From: Triatoma infestans
Taxonomy: Eukaryota; Arthropoda; Insecta; Hemiptera; Reduviidae
Length of the DNA: 64,000 nt
Assembly: GCA_011037195.1 (NCBI GenBank)
Contig: JAAEAF010014837.1
Span: 1-64,000, forward strand
Direction of reading: 5' to 3'
Shown here: positions 33,830 to 44,335 of the stretch, one piece after another
Numbering within the stretch: position 1 is the first letter of the stretch
Layout of the letters: every line of letters starts with the position of its first letter
The notes under the pieces: generated by a model
What the model saw: only the letters and a program-made list of their open reading frames with translations
Told to the model about the DNA's origin: nothing
The model's database searches: none
Position numbers and translations under genes: made by a program

Positions 33830-34278
33830 TAAGTTGGGATTATACTTTCCACTTAATAAGTACCATTTCAGTTTATTATACGATTCTATTAACGATATAA
33901 TATTAAATAAAATTGAATGTATTGCTAAAATTTGGAATTTGAAAAAAATCAATTAAAAGGAAATACACACCTTTACTGAACAATTTATTACAATTTTCTC
34001 CATAAAGACACCAAAGGGTTTGGCATCCTATTGAAACTTAGGATGCTTAACTATGCATACAGACAGACCAAGCACTTTTGTTTGCAAGTTCTTTTTTCTG
34101 AGAAAATTCATTTAGTTTCTGAGGTTCTAGGGGTGGCTAGAAGATCATCATGCCCCCTCCAAAAATATACTGAATATTTAATAAAAATTGTAAATTTAAA
34201 AAAATGTTTGTCAATTATAATTGGCTACCTTAAAATTTGGAGTAAGAGAAAGTCGTGTGAGTGTTTCACATCACATTT
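33830..34278 (+). mobile_element. Family A, 3' part
   Basis: GTACCATTTCAGTTTATTAT begins the module, and AGTAAGAGAAAGTCGTGTGA plus TTTCACATCACA ends it near 34278. Confidence 0.65.
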
Positions 34279-35329
34279 GAGATCTTGAGTGCTGCAGTAA
34301 AACTTAATGAGACAGTATGCTATTTGCTGGCCTCCACTTACATACTCCTTCTTTATTGAATAATATAAAATATAAACACTATATATAATGGCACATAAAT
34401 GCAATTTGAGAATTTCTGTGTGAATAACTGATTTCCTTTTATTATTATCTAAATGTACAAAATACATGTTTACACAAACCTTCCATGGATACAACTAATA
34501 TTAGAATTGAAATAGATGTGTAAATCTCTGCGTAAATCTCTAGTTGTACGAATTTGGGTTACCCCTGTCGTTTCTCACAAACACTGTGGTTACATTGCTG
34601 GTTGTGGAATAACAATGGGTGACCCCTATCTAACAGTGGAACCCAATAGTTCTTGTTATCATCAGATATGTGTTTAGTTTACTTTGAATAATGACGTATT
34701 CCTCGGATTGAATAACATGACCAAATGTTATCTTAACGTTGCTTAAATTGGGTAATGAAATTCAGAATTTTTTTTTTTTTTACTTTTGATTTCTTCTAAA
34801 TTCTAAAGAAGCATATTAAGGCGATTAAAAAAAAAAAATTGCTATGAAAGTATCATTCTTCACCAATTTTCACAGTTATTATTCACAAATTTCCTACAAA
34901 CCTGTAACTTTTGCTAAGTTTTACTGGTTTTTAGTTTTATAAAAAGGTAGCATTTTTAACATGCCCCACCAACTTGTCTTGGAAAGTAAGCCGGGTACAA
35001 AAAAAAAAAGAAAAGAATTAAGGATTCCAAATATGTGATTAACATATTTGGTACGTGATGATTTGGATAGTAAGGAGTGTGTTGATGTGGAAAAAGTGAT
35101 ATTTACAGCGAAGGTGGCAGTTATGGCCGTTTATTGGAAGTTTTGCATATCCTCAGGCCTTGTATGTTTAATCATACGTTTACGTATCCTGGATCAATCC
35201 TGGTAAAGGTTTTGATGCAAATATAGAAGAATTTCAACTGCTGACGCAACAGTATATGAGACAGACTTGTGCGAAGTTCTGAACATTCTTATCATTATAA
35301 TAACAAGCAGTTGTTGACTCTAATGGATG
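34279..35329. other. Spacer, no gene seen
   Basis: Homopolymer runs and short frames only. No domain or repeat was recognised. The last four bases, GATG, form the left target duplication of the LTR-1 array. Confidence 0.45.
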
Positions 35330-37277
35330 TGTAACAGCAACCAAAGAGAATAAACAGAAGAGAAACGAACCCAAGCACTCTCTCGGACTGGAGTGGGAGA
35401 AACTGTATAAATACAGCGACGGACAGTCCATGGGAAGACAGTTCGATACAGTTCAATATAGTTCACTATAGTTCATCATCTCTCCAGCCACTTCGTGTCA
35501 TTTTCATACCACTCTACCTTAACCATTCTCTATTGTAAAGTCCAGGCAGACTGTGTCTCTTTATTATTATACATAGTTAACCAATGTTAACTCCGTCTTC
35601 TTATTTCATCAACCAGACCTAAATTCTCTCCACCTAACACATCCGTTATATTGTGTAACAGCAACCAAAAGAGAGTAAAAAGAAAAGAAACGAACCCAAC
35701 CACTCTCTTTCGGACTGGAGTGAAAACTGTATAAATCCAGCGACGGCAGCCATGGGAAACAGTTCGATACAGTTCAATATAGTTCACTATAGTTCATCAC
35801 TCGCCATCACTGATTCGTGTCATTTTCACACCACTCTACCTTCACCATTTTCTATTGTAAAGTACAGGCAGACTGTGTCTCTTTATTATTATACATAGTT
35901 AAACCAGTGTTGACTCCGTCTTCTTATTTCATCAACCAGACCTAAATTCTTTCCACCTAACACATCCATTATATTATGATGTAACAGCAACCAAAGAGAG
36001 TAAAGAGAAAAGAAACACCCAACCACTCTCTCGGACTGGAGTGGGAGAAACTGTATAAATACAGCGACGGACAGTCCATCGGAAGGCAGTTCGATACAGT
36101 TCAATATAGTTCACTATAGTTCATCATCTCGCCAGTCACTTCGTGTCATTTTCACACCACTCTACCTTCACCATTTTCTATTGTAAAGTACAGGCAGACT
36201 GTGTCTCTTTATTATTATACATAGTTAAACCAGTGTTGACTCCGTCTTCTTATTTCATCAACCAGACCTAAATTCTTTCCACCTAACACATCCATTATAT
36301 TATGATGTAACAGCAACCAAAGAGAGTAAAGAGAAAAGAAACACCCAACCACTCTCTCGGACTGGAGTGGGAGAAACTGTATAAATACAGCGACGGACAG
36401 TCCATCGGAAGGCAGTTCGATACAGTTCAATATAGTTCACTATAGTTCATCATCTCGCCAGTCACTTCGTGTCATTTTCACACCACTCTACCTCACCATT
36501 TCTATTGTAAAGACAGGCAGACCCCAGTGTGTCTCTTATATTATACATAGTTAAACCAGTGTTGACTCCGTCTTCTTATTTCATCAACCAGACCTAAATT
36601 CTTTCCACCTAACACATCCATTATATTATGATGTAACAGCAACCAAAGAGAGTAAAGAGAAAAGAAACACCCAACCACTCTCTCGGACTGGAGTGGGAGA
36701 AACTGTATAAATACAGCGACGGACAGTCCATCGGAAGGCAGTTCGATACAGTTCAATATAGTTCACTATAGTTCATCATCTCGCCAGTCACTTCGTGTCA
36801 TTTTCACACCACTCTACCTTCACCATTTTCTATTGTAAAGTACAGGCAGACTGTGTCTCTTTATTATTATACATAGTTAAACCAGTGTTGACTCCGTCTT
36901 CTTATTTCATCAACCAGACCTAAATTCTTTCCACCTAACACATCCATTATATTATGATGTAACAGCAACCAAAGAGAGTAAAGAGAAAAGAAACACCCAA
37001 CCACTCTCTCGGACTGGAGTGGGAGAAACTGTATAAATACAGCGACGGACAGTCCATCGGAAGGCAGTTCGATACAGTTCAATATAGTTCACTATAGTTC
37101 ATCATCTCGCCAGTCACTTCGTGTCATTTTCACACCACTCTACCTTCACCATTTTCTATTGTAAAGTCCAGGCACACTGTGTTTCATTATTATTATACAT
37201 AGTTAAACCAGTGTTGACTCCGTCTTCTTATTTCATCAACCAGACCTAAATTCTCTCCACCTAACACATCCATTATA
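35330..37277 (+). repeat. Six-unit LTR-1 tandem array
   Basis: Units begin TGTAACAGCAACC at 35330, 35654, 35980, 36306, 36632 and 36958, with periods of 324 and then 326 bp. Each holds the CTCTCTCGGACTGGAGTGGG block, the palindromic TATA box CTGTATAAATACAG, three GTTCA..ATAGTTCA repeats and the end CCATTATA, then a 3- to 6-base linker (TTATGA in most). The last unit ends CCATTATA at 37277. GATG lies immediately on both sides (35326-35329; 37278-37281), a 4-bp target duplication around the whole array. Units 3-6 are nearly identical. A cluster of small indels at 36490-36540 sits in unit 4. Confidence 0.9.
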
Positions 37278-37367
37278 GATGTATATTCGAAACTTAAATC
37301 GAAAAGTATTTCGTTTGTTTTAAATAATTTTATTATAAAAGATGTTACAATTTATAGTGATAAAACG

Positions 37368-37565
37368 ATGAGTGATGATGCTAAACATATTTTGGCTAAA
37401 TATTATGTCGATAAATATAGAGATAAAGGATCCACAGTTATGCCTAAGATTGATACAATTCAAGATATGGGTGTTATAGAACTTGCATTAACGCATGTTG
37501 CTGTCGAATATGTTAGAACTGGAAATGTTACTTGGAATTTTATTGTTAGCTGCAGAAATAAGTGA
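37368..37565 (+). CDS. Hypothetical small protein, 65 aa
   Basis: The frame starts MSDDAKHILAKYYVDKYRDK and ends FIVSCRNK at a TGA. I do not recognise it. It has no signal peptide, no membrane segment and balanced charge, and it reads more like a protein than most frames here (few Ser/Leu/Phe runs). It lies 90 bp right of the LTR-1 array, outside the target duplication, so it belongs to the older host sequence. It could be an exon or a remnant of an unknown element. No start context or splice sites support a gene model. Confidence 0.25.
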   Translation: MSDDAKHILAKYYVDKYRDKGSTVMPKIDTIQDMGVIELALTHVAVEYVRTGNVTWNFIVSCRNK

Positions 37566-37602
37566 TTTCAAAACCAACTTTCTTGTTTCAAATTGAACCT
37601 TA

Positions 37603-37633
<31 letters not shown>

Positions 37634-37767
37634 TCTTAAAAAGTAGATTTATTTTCATGAAAAAATTGCTGTTGAACGGGAAAAATCTATTAAATGTTCG
37701 TTGGATATTCAATTATGAAATTAGAGAAATTGTTAGTTACTCTTCATAGTCCGGGCGCTAATTGTCT

Positions 37768-37795
37768 ATAGATGTTGACGCGCTTTAAATTAAAA
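37768..37795 (+). mobile_element. SINE-1 tail fragment
   Basis: ATAGATGTTGACGCGCTTTA followed by AATTAAAAAG is the SINE-1 tail A without a body. Confidence 0.6.
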
Positions 37796-37892
37796 AGAAA
37801 AAATATTACTCTTCTTGACTTATTCTTTGTTTTGTTTTGTTTATTTATTTTTGATTTCATTTTCTTTTTAATCAATTTTTGTCAAGAAAAAA

Positions 37893-37990
37893 AGATCTGG
37901 TTGTGAAACACTCACACGACTTTCTCTTACATCTTTTAGTATAATTATATATAAAATGATAAATTTATTTTTAAACTGATTTTTAAAATG
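37893..37990 (-). mobile_element. Family A 3' end, subtype 2
   Basis: TCTGGTTGTGAAACACTCAC, ACTTTCTCTTAC and AGTATAATTATATATAAAAT match the 28.1-kb end. Confidence 0.6.
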
Positions 37991-38019
37991 ATAAATTTTA
38001 CATATTTTTTCTAAGCATC

Positions 38020-38855
38020 AGAGACATTTTCCGTGATAGCCTGCTTCTTTTTATGGTCATCGACCGGTTTCGGACGTTCGTCCATCAATCAGGATGCATT
38101 TATCAAACCAGTGTGATAAACATAGATTTGCACAGAGCATATTTGAGCACTGTATCAACCAGGATGTCAATGCGGAATGTACGTTACATTAAGCTTGGTT
38201 AACACACTCAATTATAATTTTTTCAATGATATACTTATAAAAAAAAGGCTACACTTAGGCTAGTTTGGATTTGTTATGTTTAGGCATGAGAAGAGTCCAT
38301 ATTTAGGTATACATGCGTGCGTGGGTTGTGAAGGATGAAATGCGAAATATGTTAGTGCCATCAAACAACATGCTCATATATATTGCTTGATTATTTATTT
38401 GTTTTGATTATTTTAATCGTTTTAGTTTTAACTTTTTTTAATTGAAATCGTTATTTAATTTAATTTTAAATTTTGTTTTTATTAGCTAATTGTAAAGGAA
38501 ATCTCCGTCCAACAACAGAGTTTAAGATTAGACCCCCCCACGTGTTGGATGTTTCCATTTTAAGAAACACGTTTTCCTTTTTCCCACTCAGGTATCATCA
38601 CTATATCCCTCTTGACCTAGTTTCACGAGTTCAGTTGTAAATAAAATAAAAAAAGACCAGTCAGGGTGTAAACTGGAATTTACTCTATGCAAGTCTGTGT
38701 TATCACACACTGTCTGGCAAACGCATCCTAATAATGGGCGAACGCTCGAAACCGGTCAATGACCACAAAAAGAAGCAGGCTACCGCAGAAAATGTCTTTG
38801 ATGCTTTCCAGCTCTGCGGAACCAACCACAACAACGACTATTTTTCCGAACATAA
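38020..38855. mobile_element. Family B foldback
   Basis: The left arm carries ATCGACCGGTTTCGGACGTT and CGTCC, a paired change in the hairpin relative to GGGC/GCCC. The central loop shares CCACGTGTTGGATGTTTCCA and TTTTTCCCACTCAGGTA with the 26-kb copy. The right arm runs from GTCAGGGTGTAAACTGG through CGAACGCTCGAAACCGGTCA to the full end CGGAACCAACCACAACAACG. Confidence 0.75.
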
Positions 38856-38959
38856 ATTTAAAAGTGTTGGGGAAATAAGTAGCTACATACTAACCTTGGC
38901 ATGTAGAGAAGTGATTATATTTAACTACCCAGAGAAAATCACGAACAACTGAAAAATAA

Positions 38960-39205
38960 AATCTGTGACGTCGCACTTCCGGTTTAAGAATTTTGGCTTA
39001 TCAGATGCGGTGGTAGTAAGTATCTAAAAAGGAATACAAAGTTACAAAATTCTTGCGATTTTTCTTATCGAAATCATTCGCTAAAAACAATATTTATTAT
39101 TTTTTTTTTTTTTTGTATTCATAGGAGTTTAAAATTTGTATTTCCGCTAAAAATCTGATTTTGAAAATTTGGCATTATCAATACTTCCTCTTTAGAGAAA
39201 ATTAA
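38960..39205 (-). mobile_element. Family A 5' part
   Basis: GTCGCACTTCCGGTTTAAGA, TTCGCTAAAAACAA and ATCAATACTTCCTCTTTAGA, AGAAAATTA mark the 5' region. The terminal repeat is degenerate. Confidence 0.55.
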
Positions 39206-39353
39206 AGATTAAAATTAATTAGAATTAAAAATAGAATTATTTTTCATAGTCTAAATTTCCTAGTAGTTAAAGTTTTGCATGTAATTTGGCTAAACATAAA
39301 ATGACATCATGTTTGAATTTAGAGAAATGACGGTAACAAGGCATTAACAGTTG

Positions 39354-39735
39354 TTGTGTGACAGAACTCGTTATGAAGGGAGACACAAAGTGTTTAAGAG
39401 ACCTAGAGAGCTATGTGCCGACTGACCATCCCCCCCCCCTTTCCACTGCCAGCGCAGACCAATGGAATCACCTCCGTGCAGCTGATATACCCAGCCATCC
39501 TACAGCACACACATACTTAACACAGTCCACTTTACTCCTACACAACCCGGCTAGCAAAATAATGCCTTACATTAGAGAAAGCTAGTCTTGACATATAAAT
39601 CAGCGGGATGGCAGCGATCAGTCACATTTCTCATTACAGCTACTAGTGCCACCAATTATGAAACACTTTCTTATTATCAAATAAAATTTAACAGTACTCC
39701 ATAGAATGAATAAAGTGATTATAATGTAATCGGAC
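39354..39735 (+). mobile_element. Possible unclassified LTR
   Basis: The segment begins TGTGTGACAGAAC and has a promoter-like CATATAAATCAGCGGGATGG with CAGTCA downstream near 39620 and an AATAAA at 39706. Only one copy is seen and its right boundary is unclear, so this is a suggestion from composition and motif order. Confidence 0.25.
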
Positions 39736-39819
39736 CTTTTTTTTTTTTTTTACTACAGTTACATATTTGAATGAAAAAAAAAAAGTCGTGAAATATCAAC
39801 CCTAAATCCTATAGCGCAA

Positions 39820-40045
39820 CAGCCCATAAAGAGCCAAGGCTTGCTGGACGGCCATGAATAGGGGGGGGTGTGTGTGTTAAGCACGCCGCAATTCCCAAGC
39901 CGTTTAGTTCCGGCCTTCGCTACCTAGGGCGCTACTAACTGTAGCTTCCCACTTTTTATCACGATGCTGGGTCAACACCGACCTTGCCTTCACGGGAATC
40001 GAACCCTGAATTTTCGCACGAAAGTCGATTGCGCTACGTGAAATA
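39820..40045 (-). mobile_element. SINE-2 copy
   Basis: In sense orientation a tRNA-like head with TAGCGCAATCGACTTTCG and box B GGTTCGATTCCCGTG (near 39995) is followed by a GC-rich body containing GTAGCGAAGGCCGGAACTAA and CCAGCAAGCCTTGGCTCTTT. It shares no body or tail with SINE-1, so it is a separate family. Only one copy is present. Confidence 0.65.
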
Positions 40046-40744
40046 TCAAAACATTATAAAATGTATAATTAATTTCTCGAAAACGGTTGCGACTTGAACC
40101 ATGGTTTATATGATTTTTTTTTTTTTTTGTCGCAAATGAGGTGTAGTACCATCTCCTTAAATATAGCCAGTTCAACCTGGTACATCTTGTATGACTGCAT
40201 TAACAGGAAAAAGAAATTTACCTATCACAGCAATCAGGAGACACAGGTTCCACACTAAAATATAAATTATTTAGAATTGAACAAAACAAGAATGTATGGC
40301 ACAAGAAACATTCAGTATATTCTGCCAAAATAATACTTTTTCTAGAACCATTTCTCTCTCACTCTGATTTATAACTTTATTCTATATATTATATATATAT
40401 AAAGAAAAGTGAAAAGCGAAGAGAAAGGAAAAAAAAAAGTATATTTTACTTGTGATTGAAGAATGTTGGCGTTGGTAAGCACACGATGGAAGTGTGCAAG
40501 ACGAAGAATGGCTAGGACCGGGCCTTTGTCACATTTCAGCACTTTCTTTACTACCTGGTCCGTATTAACACTAAATGTTGTTTGTACCTTTTTTTTATAT
40601 TTTTATTTTTGGCAACTCACCTTTTAACACTAATCCAGCCAATCGATGTGGATTGTTTCTACTTCCCCATTCACAAAATTGACTTGAATAATCAATTTAT
40701 TACCAATAAAGTGAAGCTAACGAAATTAATTTAAGGTGATGTAA
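40046..40744. other. Spacer
   Basis: Nothing recognised. Confidence 0.4.
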
Positions 40745-41240
40745 CGGATCCTATTATTACAGAAATAACAACTGACTTGGAGAATGCACAGGGCAGGATA
40801 CATCTGGTGTGGGTAAAAGGTCACGCTGGAATTGTGATAATAAAAAAGTCGACAGGCTAGCACAAAAAAAAAAAAAAAAAAATCCATTTAATTCCCACAG
40901 GTAGTTTAGGGTTTTTTTGATGGGGCTTTGAAAAGTCACTGTTTGGCAGCATGGCAAGAGTTCTATGAACGCGATTAAGAAAAGAAAGGTAAAAGTTTAT
41001 TATTGACGTACAGTCTGAAATCTTCAATAAAGCCATGGTTTTTTGATACTTGAGGAGGAAAGGCAATTTTACACAATGTTAATATTTAAGTAGCTTAGGT
41101 TTAACAAAAACCTTACGAAATCGCATCTCATTACAGAGAAGATGGTGACATTAATCATTTACTCGTTGCATGCAGCAAATATTATAGCTCAATGAAAATG
41201 AAATTGTATTAGAATGTATGATTACTTGTATTACAATGCA
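40745..41240 (+). pseudogene. LINE RNase H end and knuckle remnant
   Basis: ITTDLENAQGRIHLVWVKGH, AGIV and a shifted KVDRLA block lie before a run of As at 40864-40882. Later frames give HYREDGDINHLLVACSKYY, the knuckle H...C part of a Jockey-like LINE. An A run within coding sequence and several shifts show strong decay. Confidence 0.6.
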
Positions 41241-41884
41241 TGAGACTTTATTGCTTGCACCACTTTTCCCAATTCTATAAAGTGAAGAGGAATGTGGGGG
41301 GGAGAGTGTATTTCCTACTTTGTCCATCAACTCTCTCACATTATGTGCAGACTATGGAAAATTGTGCTGGTTAGCGTTATATTCACGTCCCACAGTACTT
41401 TTTTTAAGGGCCAAGTTGTCACTCAACTAGCTTAACGCCATAATCAGGGTTGACGTGTTGGGAGAATCCGGCCAGTGCTGGGCACTCTCTAAGCTCCAAA
41501 TGGAGGTTGGGATGCCATAAGGTCACTGGACTAACATCGCTTTAAACAACTTGGAGGATCATCAGGTTGGGAGGGTGTGGCTAGTAATAGGGCGAGAGGG
41601 TTTGGATGATTAGCTAAGCAGCTATGGAAATTTTTAAAAGAGGCGTGGATTTAATTCGTGAACAAAGGGAACTTGGATACCATGATATGGTGCATTTACT
41701 ATTTAGCGAAGAACTTCGTACTGGGAAGATTGTATAGGTTTTATATTGCAAAGTTTGGCGGAGCCTCACAATTCTATTCCACATATTGGTCGAAGTAGTG
41801 TTTTTAAAATTAAGAGTTTGTTTTGTACTGTCATGGTTGTAATGTCATGGTTCACAGACTCTTCTTAGAAGACCTTAACGTTTG
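41241..41884. other. Spacer
   Basis: A moderately GC-rich stretch at 41430-41600 (TGCTGGGCACTCTCTAAGCT) looks like decayed coding DNA, but no frame gives a domain I can name. Confidence 0.4.
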
Positions 41885-42140
41885 TTTAGTTCCTTTCTCT
41901 TACTTCTGTTAATGCAATTATATACAAAATGATCATTTTTTTTTTATACTTCAAATTATGATCATTTGTATCAAGAAATATATAGAAATGTTATGATGTG
42001 GGGGGGGGGGCAACCAAGTAAACCCAAGCAGGTAGAAAACTGAAAAGCGAGCCAATAACATTGAACCAACTCAATAACTTGAATATATTTGAAATTTACC
42101 ACCATAAAAACCGCAAAACTATCTGAAATCAAATTTTTAA
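41885..42140 (-). mobile_element. Family A 3' region, subtype 2
   Basis: TTTCTCTTACTTCTGTTAAT opens a region sharing AACCCAAGCAGGTAG and TTTGAAATTTACC with 4.64-4.86 kb. The hairpin itself is lost. Confidence 0.55.
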
Positions 42141-42302
42141 TGGAAAAGTTACAAATAAATTAGGATTTTTATTATATTTTAATTTATATTATTTTTAATG
42201 AAACAAAGACTAAAAAATGTTAATCATTAATATGAAACTGTTAATACATTAACAAAAAAAAAAGTTAATACATTTTAATGAGGAAATTGAAAGCTTGTTT
42301 TT

Positions 42303-43576
42303 TGTAATAGCAACCAAAGAGAGTAAAGAGAAGAGAAACGAACCCAACTACTCACTCGGACTGGAGTGGGAGAAACTGTATAAATACAGCGACGGACAGT
42401 CCACGGCAAGCCAGTTTGGTACAGTTCAAGACAGTTCAATATAGTTCAGTATAGTTCATCATCTAGCCAATCACTTCGTGTCATTTTTATACCACTCTAC
42501 GTTAATCATTCTCTATTGTAAAGTCCAGGCAGACTGTGTCTCTTTATTATTATACATAGTTAACCAGTTTAACCAAGTCTTCTCATTTCATCAACCAGAC
42601 CTAAATTCTCTTCACCTAACACATGAAAATGACAATACAACCATCTAGCTTGCAATATCACCATCACTAGCTTTCAGAACCCATAGCTAGCTCTCAACAA
42701 GGCCATCACTAGCTGCTACATCATGAGCTAGTTTTCAACATCATTGCTAGCTTTCAACAACACTGGCTAGCTCGCAACAGCTTTATCATTGCTAGCTTTC
42801 AACATCACTGGCTAGCTCGCAACAGCTTCATCAGTAGCTTTCTGCATTAAAAGCTAGTCTCCATTAACTTAGCTAGTTTCAACAACCCAGGCCTTCAATA
42901 TCACCATCACTAGCTTTCAGCATCCTTAGCTAGCACTCAACAAGGTCATCACTAGCTGCTCCAGCATGAGCTAGTTTTCATCATCATTGCTAGCTTTCAA
43001 CAACACTAGCTATCTCACAACAGGATCATCATTGCTAGCTTTCAACATCACTGGCTAGCTTGCAACAGCTTTATCATTAGCTTTCTGCATCAAAAGCTAG
43101 TCTCCATTAACTTAGCTAGTTTCAACAACCCAGGCTAGCTGCAACAAACTCATAGCCAAACAAGATGTGCTGCACACATACACTCATCCGCACGCTCAAA
43201 TTTTTTACATATGAAAAATTTCTTCAGGAGAGGGGATGATGTAACAGCAACCAAACAGAGTAAAGAGAAGAGAAACGAACCCAACCACTCTCTCGGACTG
43301 GAGTGGGAGAAACTGTATAAATACAGCGACGGACAATGAACGGGGAGACAGGTCGATAAAGTTCAAGACAGTTCAATATCGTTCACTATAGTTCATCATC
43401 TCGCCAGTCACTTCGTGTCATTTGCATACCACTCTGCCTTAACCATTCTCTATTGTAAAGTCCAGGCAGACTGTATCTCATTATTATTATTATACATACT
43501 TAACCAGTGTTAACCCAGTCTTCTCATTTCATCAACCAGACCTAAATTCTCTCCACCTAACAACACATCAATTATA
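42303..43576 (+). mobile_element. TRIM-like element (LTR-1 with GCTAGC core)
   Basis: Two direct LTR-1 copies (42303-42624 and 43240-43576) flank a 615-bp non-coding interior. A purine-rich CAGGAGAGGGGATGA at 43225-43239 directly precedes the right LTR, in the place of a polypurine tract. I could not match a primer binding site after the left LTR. The right end is CAATTATA, and TTTT lies on both outer sides, weak as a 4-bp duplication because of T runs. Lacking gag and pol, it would need an autonomous partner. Confidence 0.8.
42653..43150 (+). repeat. GCTAGC minisatellite inside the TRIM
   Basis: Short units around GCTAGCTTTCAACATCACTG and GCTAGCTCGCAACAG repeat throughout, and the whole block is duplicated once with a period of about 242 bp (starts near 42653 and 42895). 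The TAG/CTAGC motif in all frames precludes a long reading frame. Confidence 0.85.
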
Positions 43577-43982
43577 TTTTCATTACACAATTTTTCAAAA
43601 TCAGATCTATAATTGAACACTGACACTCTCAAACAATCTTCTAAGTTTTCGTCCAATAAGCATGATATAAGTTAATCTAAATATGTTTGCGTAGATGAAA
43701 ATGTTCGGCTTCAATTATTATGTACGTAGTAGATCCAAAGAAAGATTTAATTTTCATTGCAAATTTATTTTACTATTTATTTTTTGTTTTAGTTTAAAAA
43801 AAAAACAACAAAAAACCTTATGTGATTAACAATTTATGAGTATCAATAAATCATTCATCAGATTGCAAACATATAAAATCATTCTTTTTATAAATTCAAT
43901 GAATAAAATTAAAATTTATAGTAAAACAATTAATTTGGAGCCAGATTTTTTTTTTTGGATCATCGAAAATAGTTTGGACTAA
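43577..43982. other. AT-rich spacer
   Basis: Nothing recognised. Confidence 0.4.
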
Positions 43983-44335
43983 TGTATTAGGATCCGAAGA
44001 GAGGGATCTAAAGCAGAGAGAGAGACAGCCATCACAAAATTTGAGAGTCTCACTCACTACTTAGGCCAGACTAGAGTGGGAGACTCTGTTTATATACAGC
44101 AGCGCTATCCCTACAGGGAACAGTCTTTAGAACAGTTTATACAGGGTTACAACGCGTCAACAACCAACTTGCTATCTTTCTCTTCACTAACTCTAATCTC
44201 TCGCTACCATTTTTCTATATTCGTGTAAAGTACTGGCAGTTTGTGTTACTTTCTCATTCATTATACAGTGTTCAGCATTAGTTCCAGTTTATTTCATCAC
44301 TTAAACCCAAATTTCTCCTTCTCATACCCATTATA
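43983..44335 (+). mobile_element. LTR-2, solo
   Basis: Start TGTATTAGGATCCGAAGAGA, GA repeat, AGAGTGGGAGACTCTGTTTA with TATA box CTGTTTATATACAG, ACAACGCGTCAACAACC, GTAAAGTACTGGCAGTTTGT and end CCCATTATA. This is the most complete LTR-2. No clear target duplication is visible. Confidence 0.8.

Noticed and set aside
35889..37082. Four identical 71-codon frames on the minus strand
   Set aside because: They are shadows of the LTR-1 units, run antisense through the TATA box, and repeat only because the DNA repeats.
35330..37277. CRISPR-like or classical satellite array
   Set aside because: Units are 326 bp, without spacers, with LTR ends, a TATA box and a 4-bp target duplication; this is eukaryotic LTR-derived DNA.
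39354..39735. Promoter of a host gene (TATAAAT with downstream CAGT)
   Set aside because: No gene follows. The start TGTGTGACAG suggests an LTR instead, and even that is weak.
42653..43150. Repetitive protein coded by the GCTAGC minisatellite
   Set aside because: TAG and TGA stops recur in every frame, so no long product is possible.
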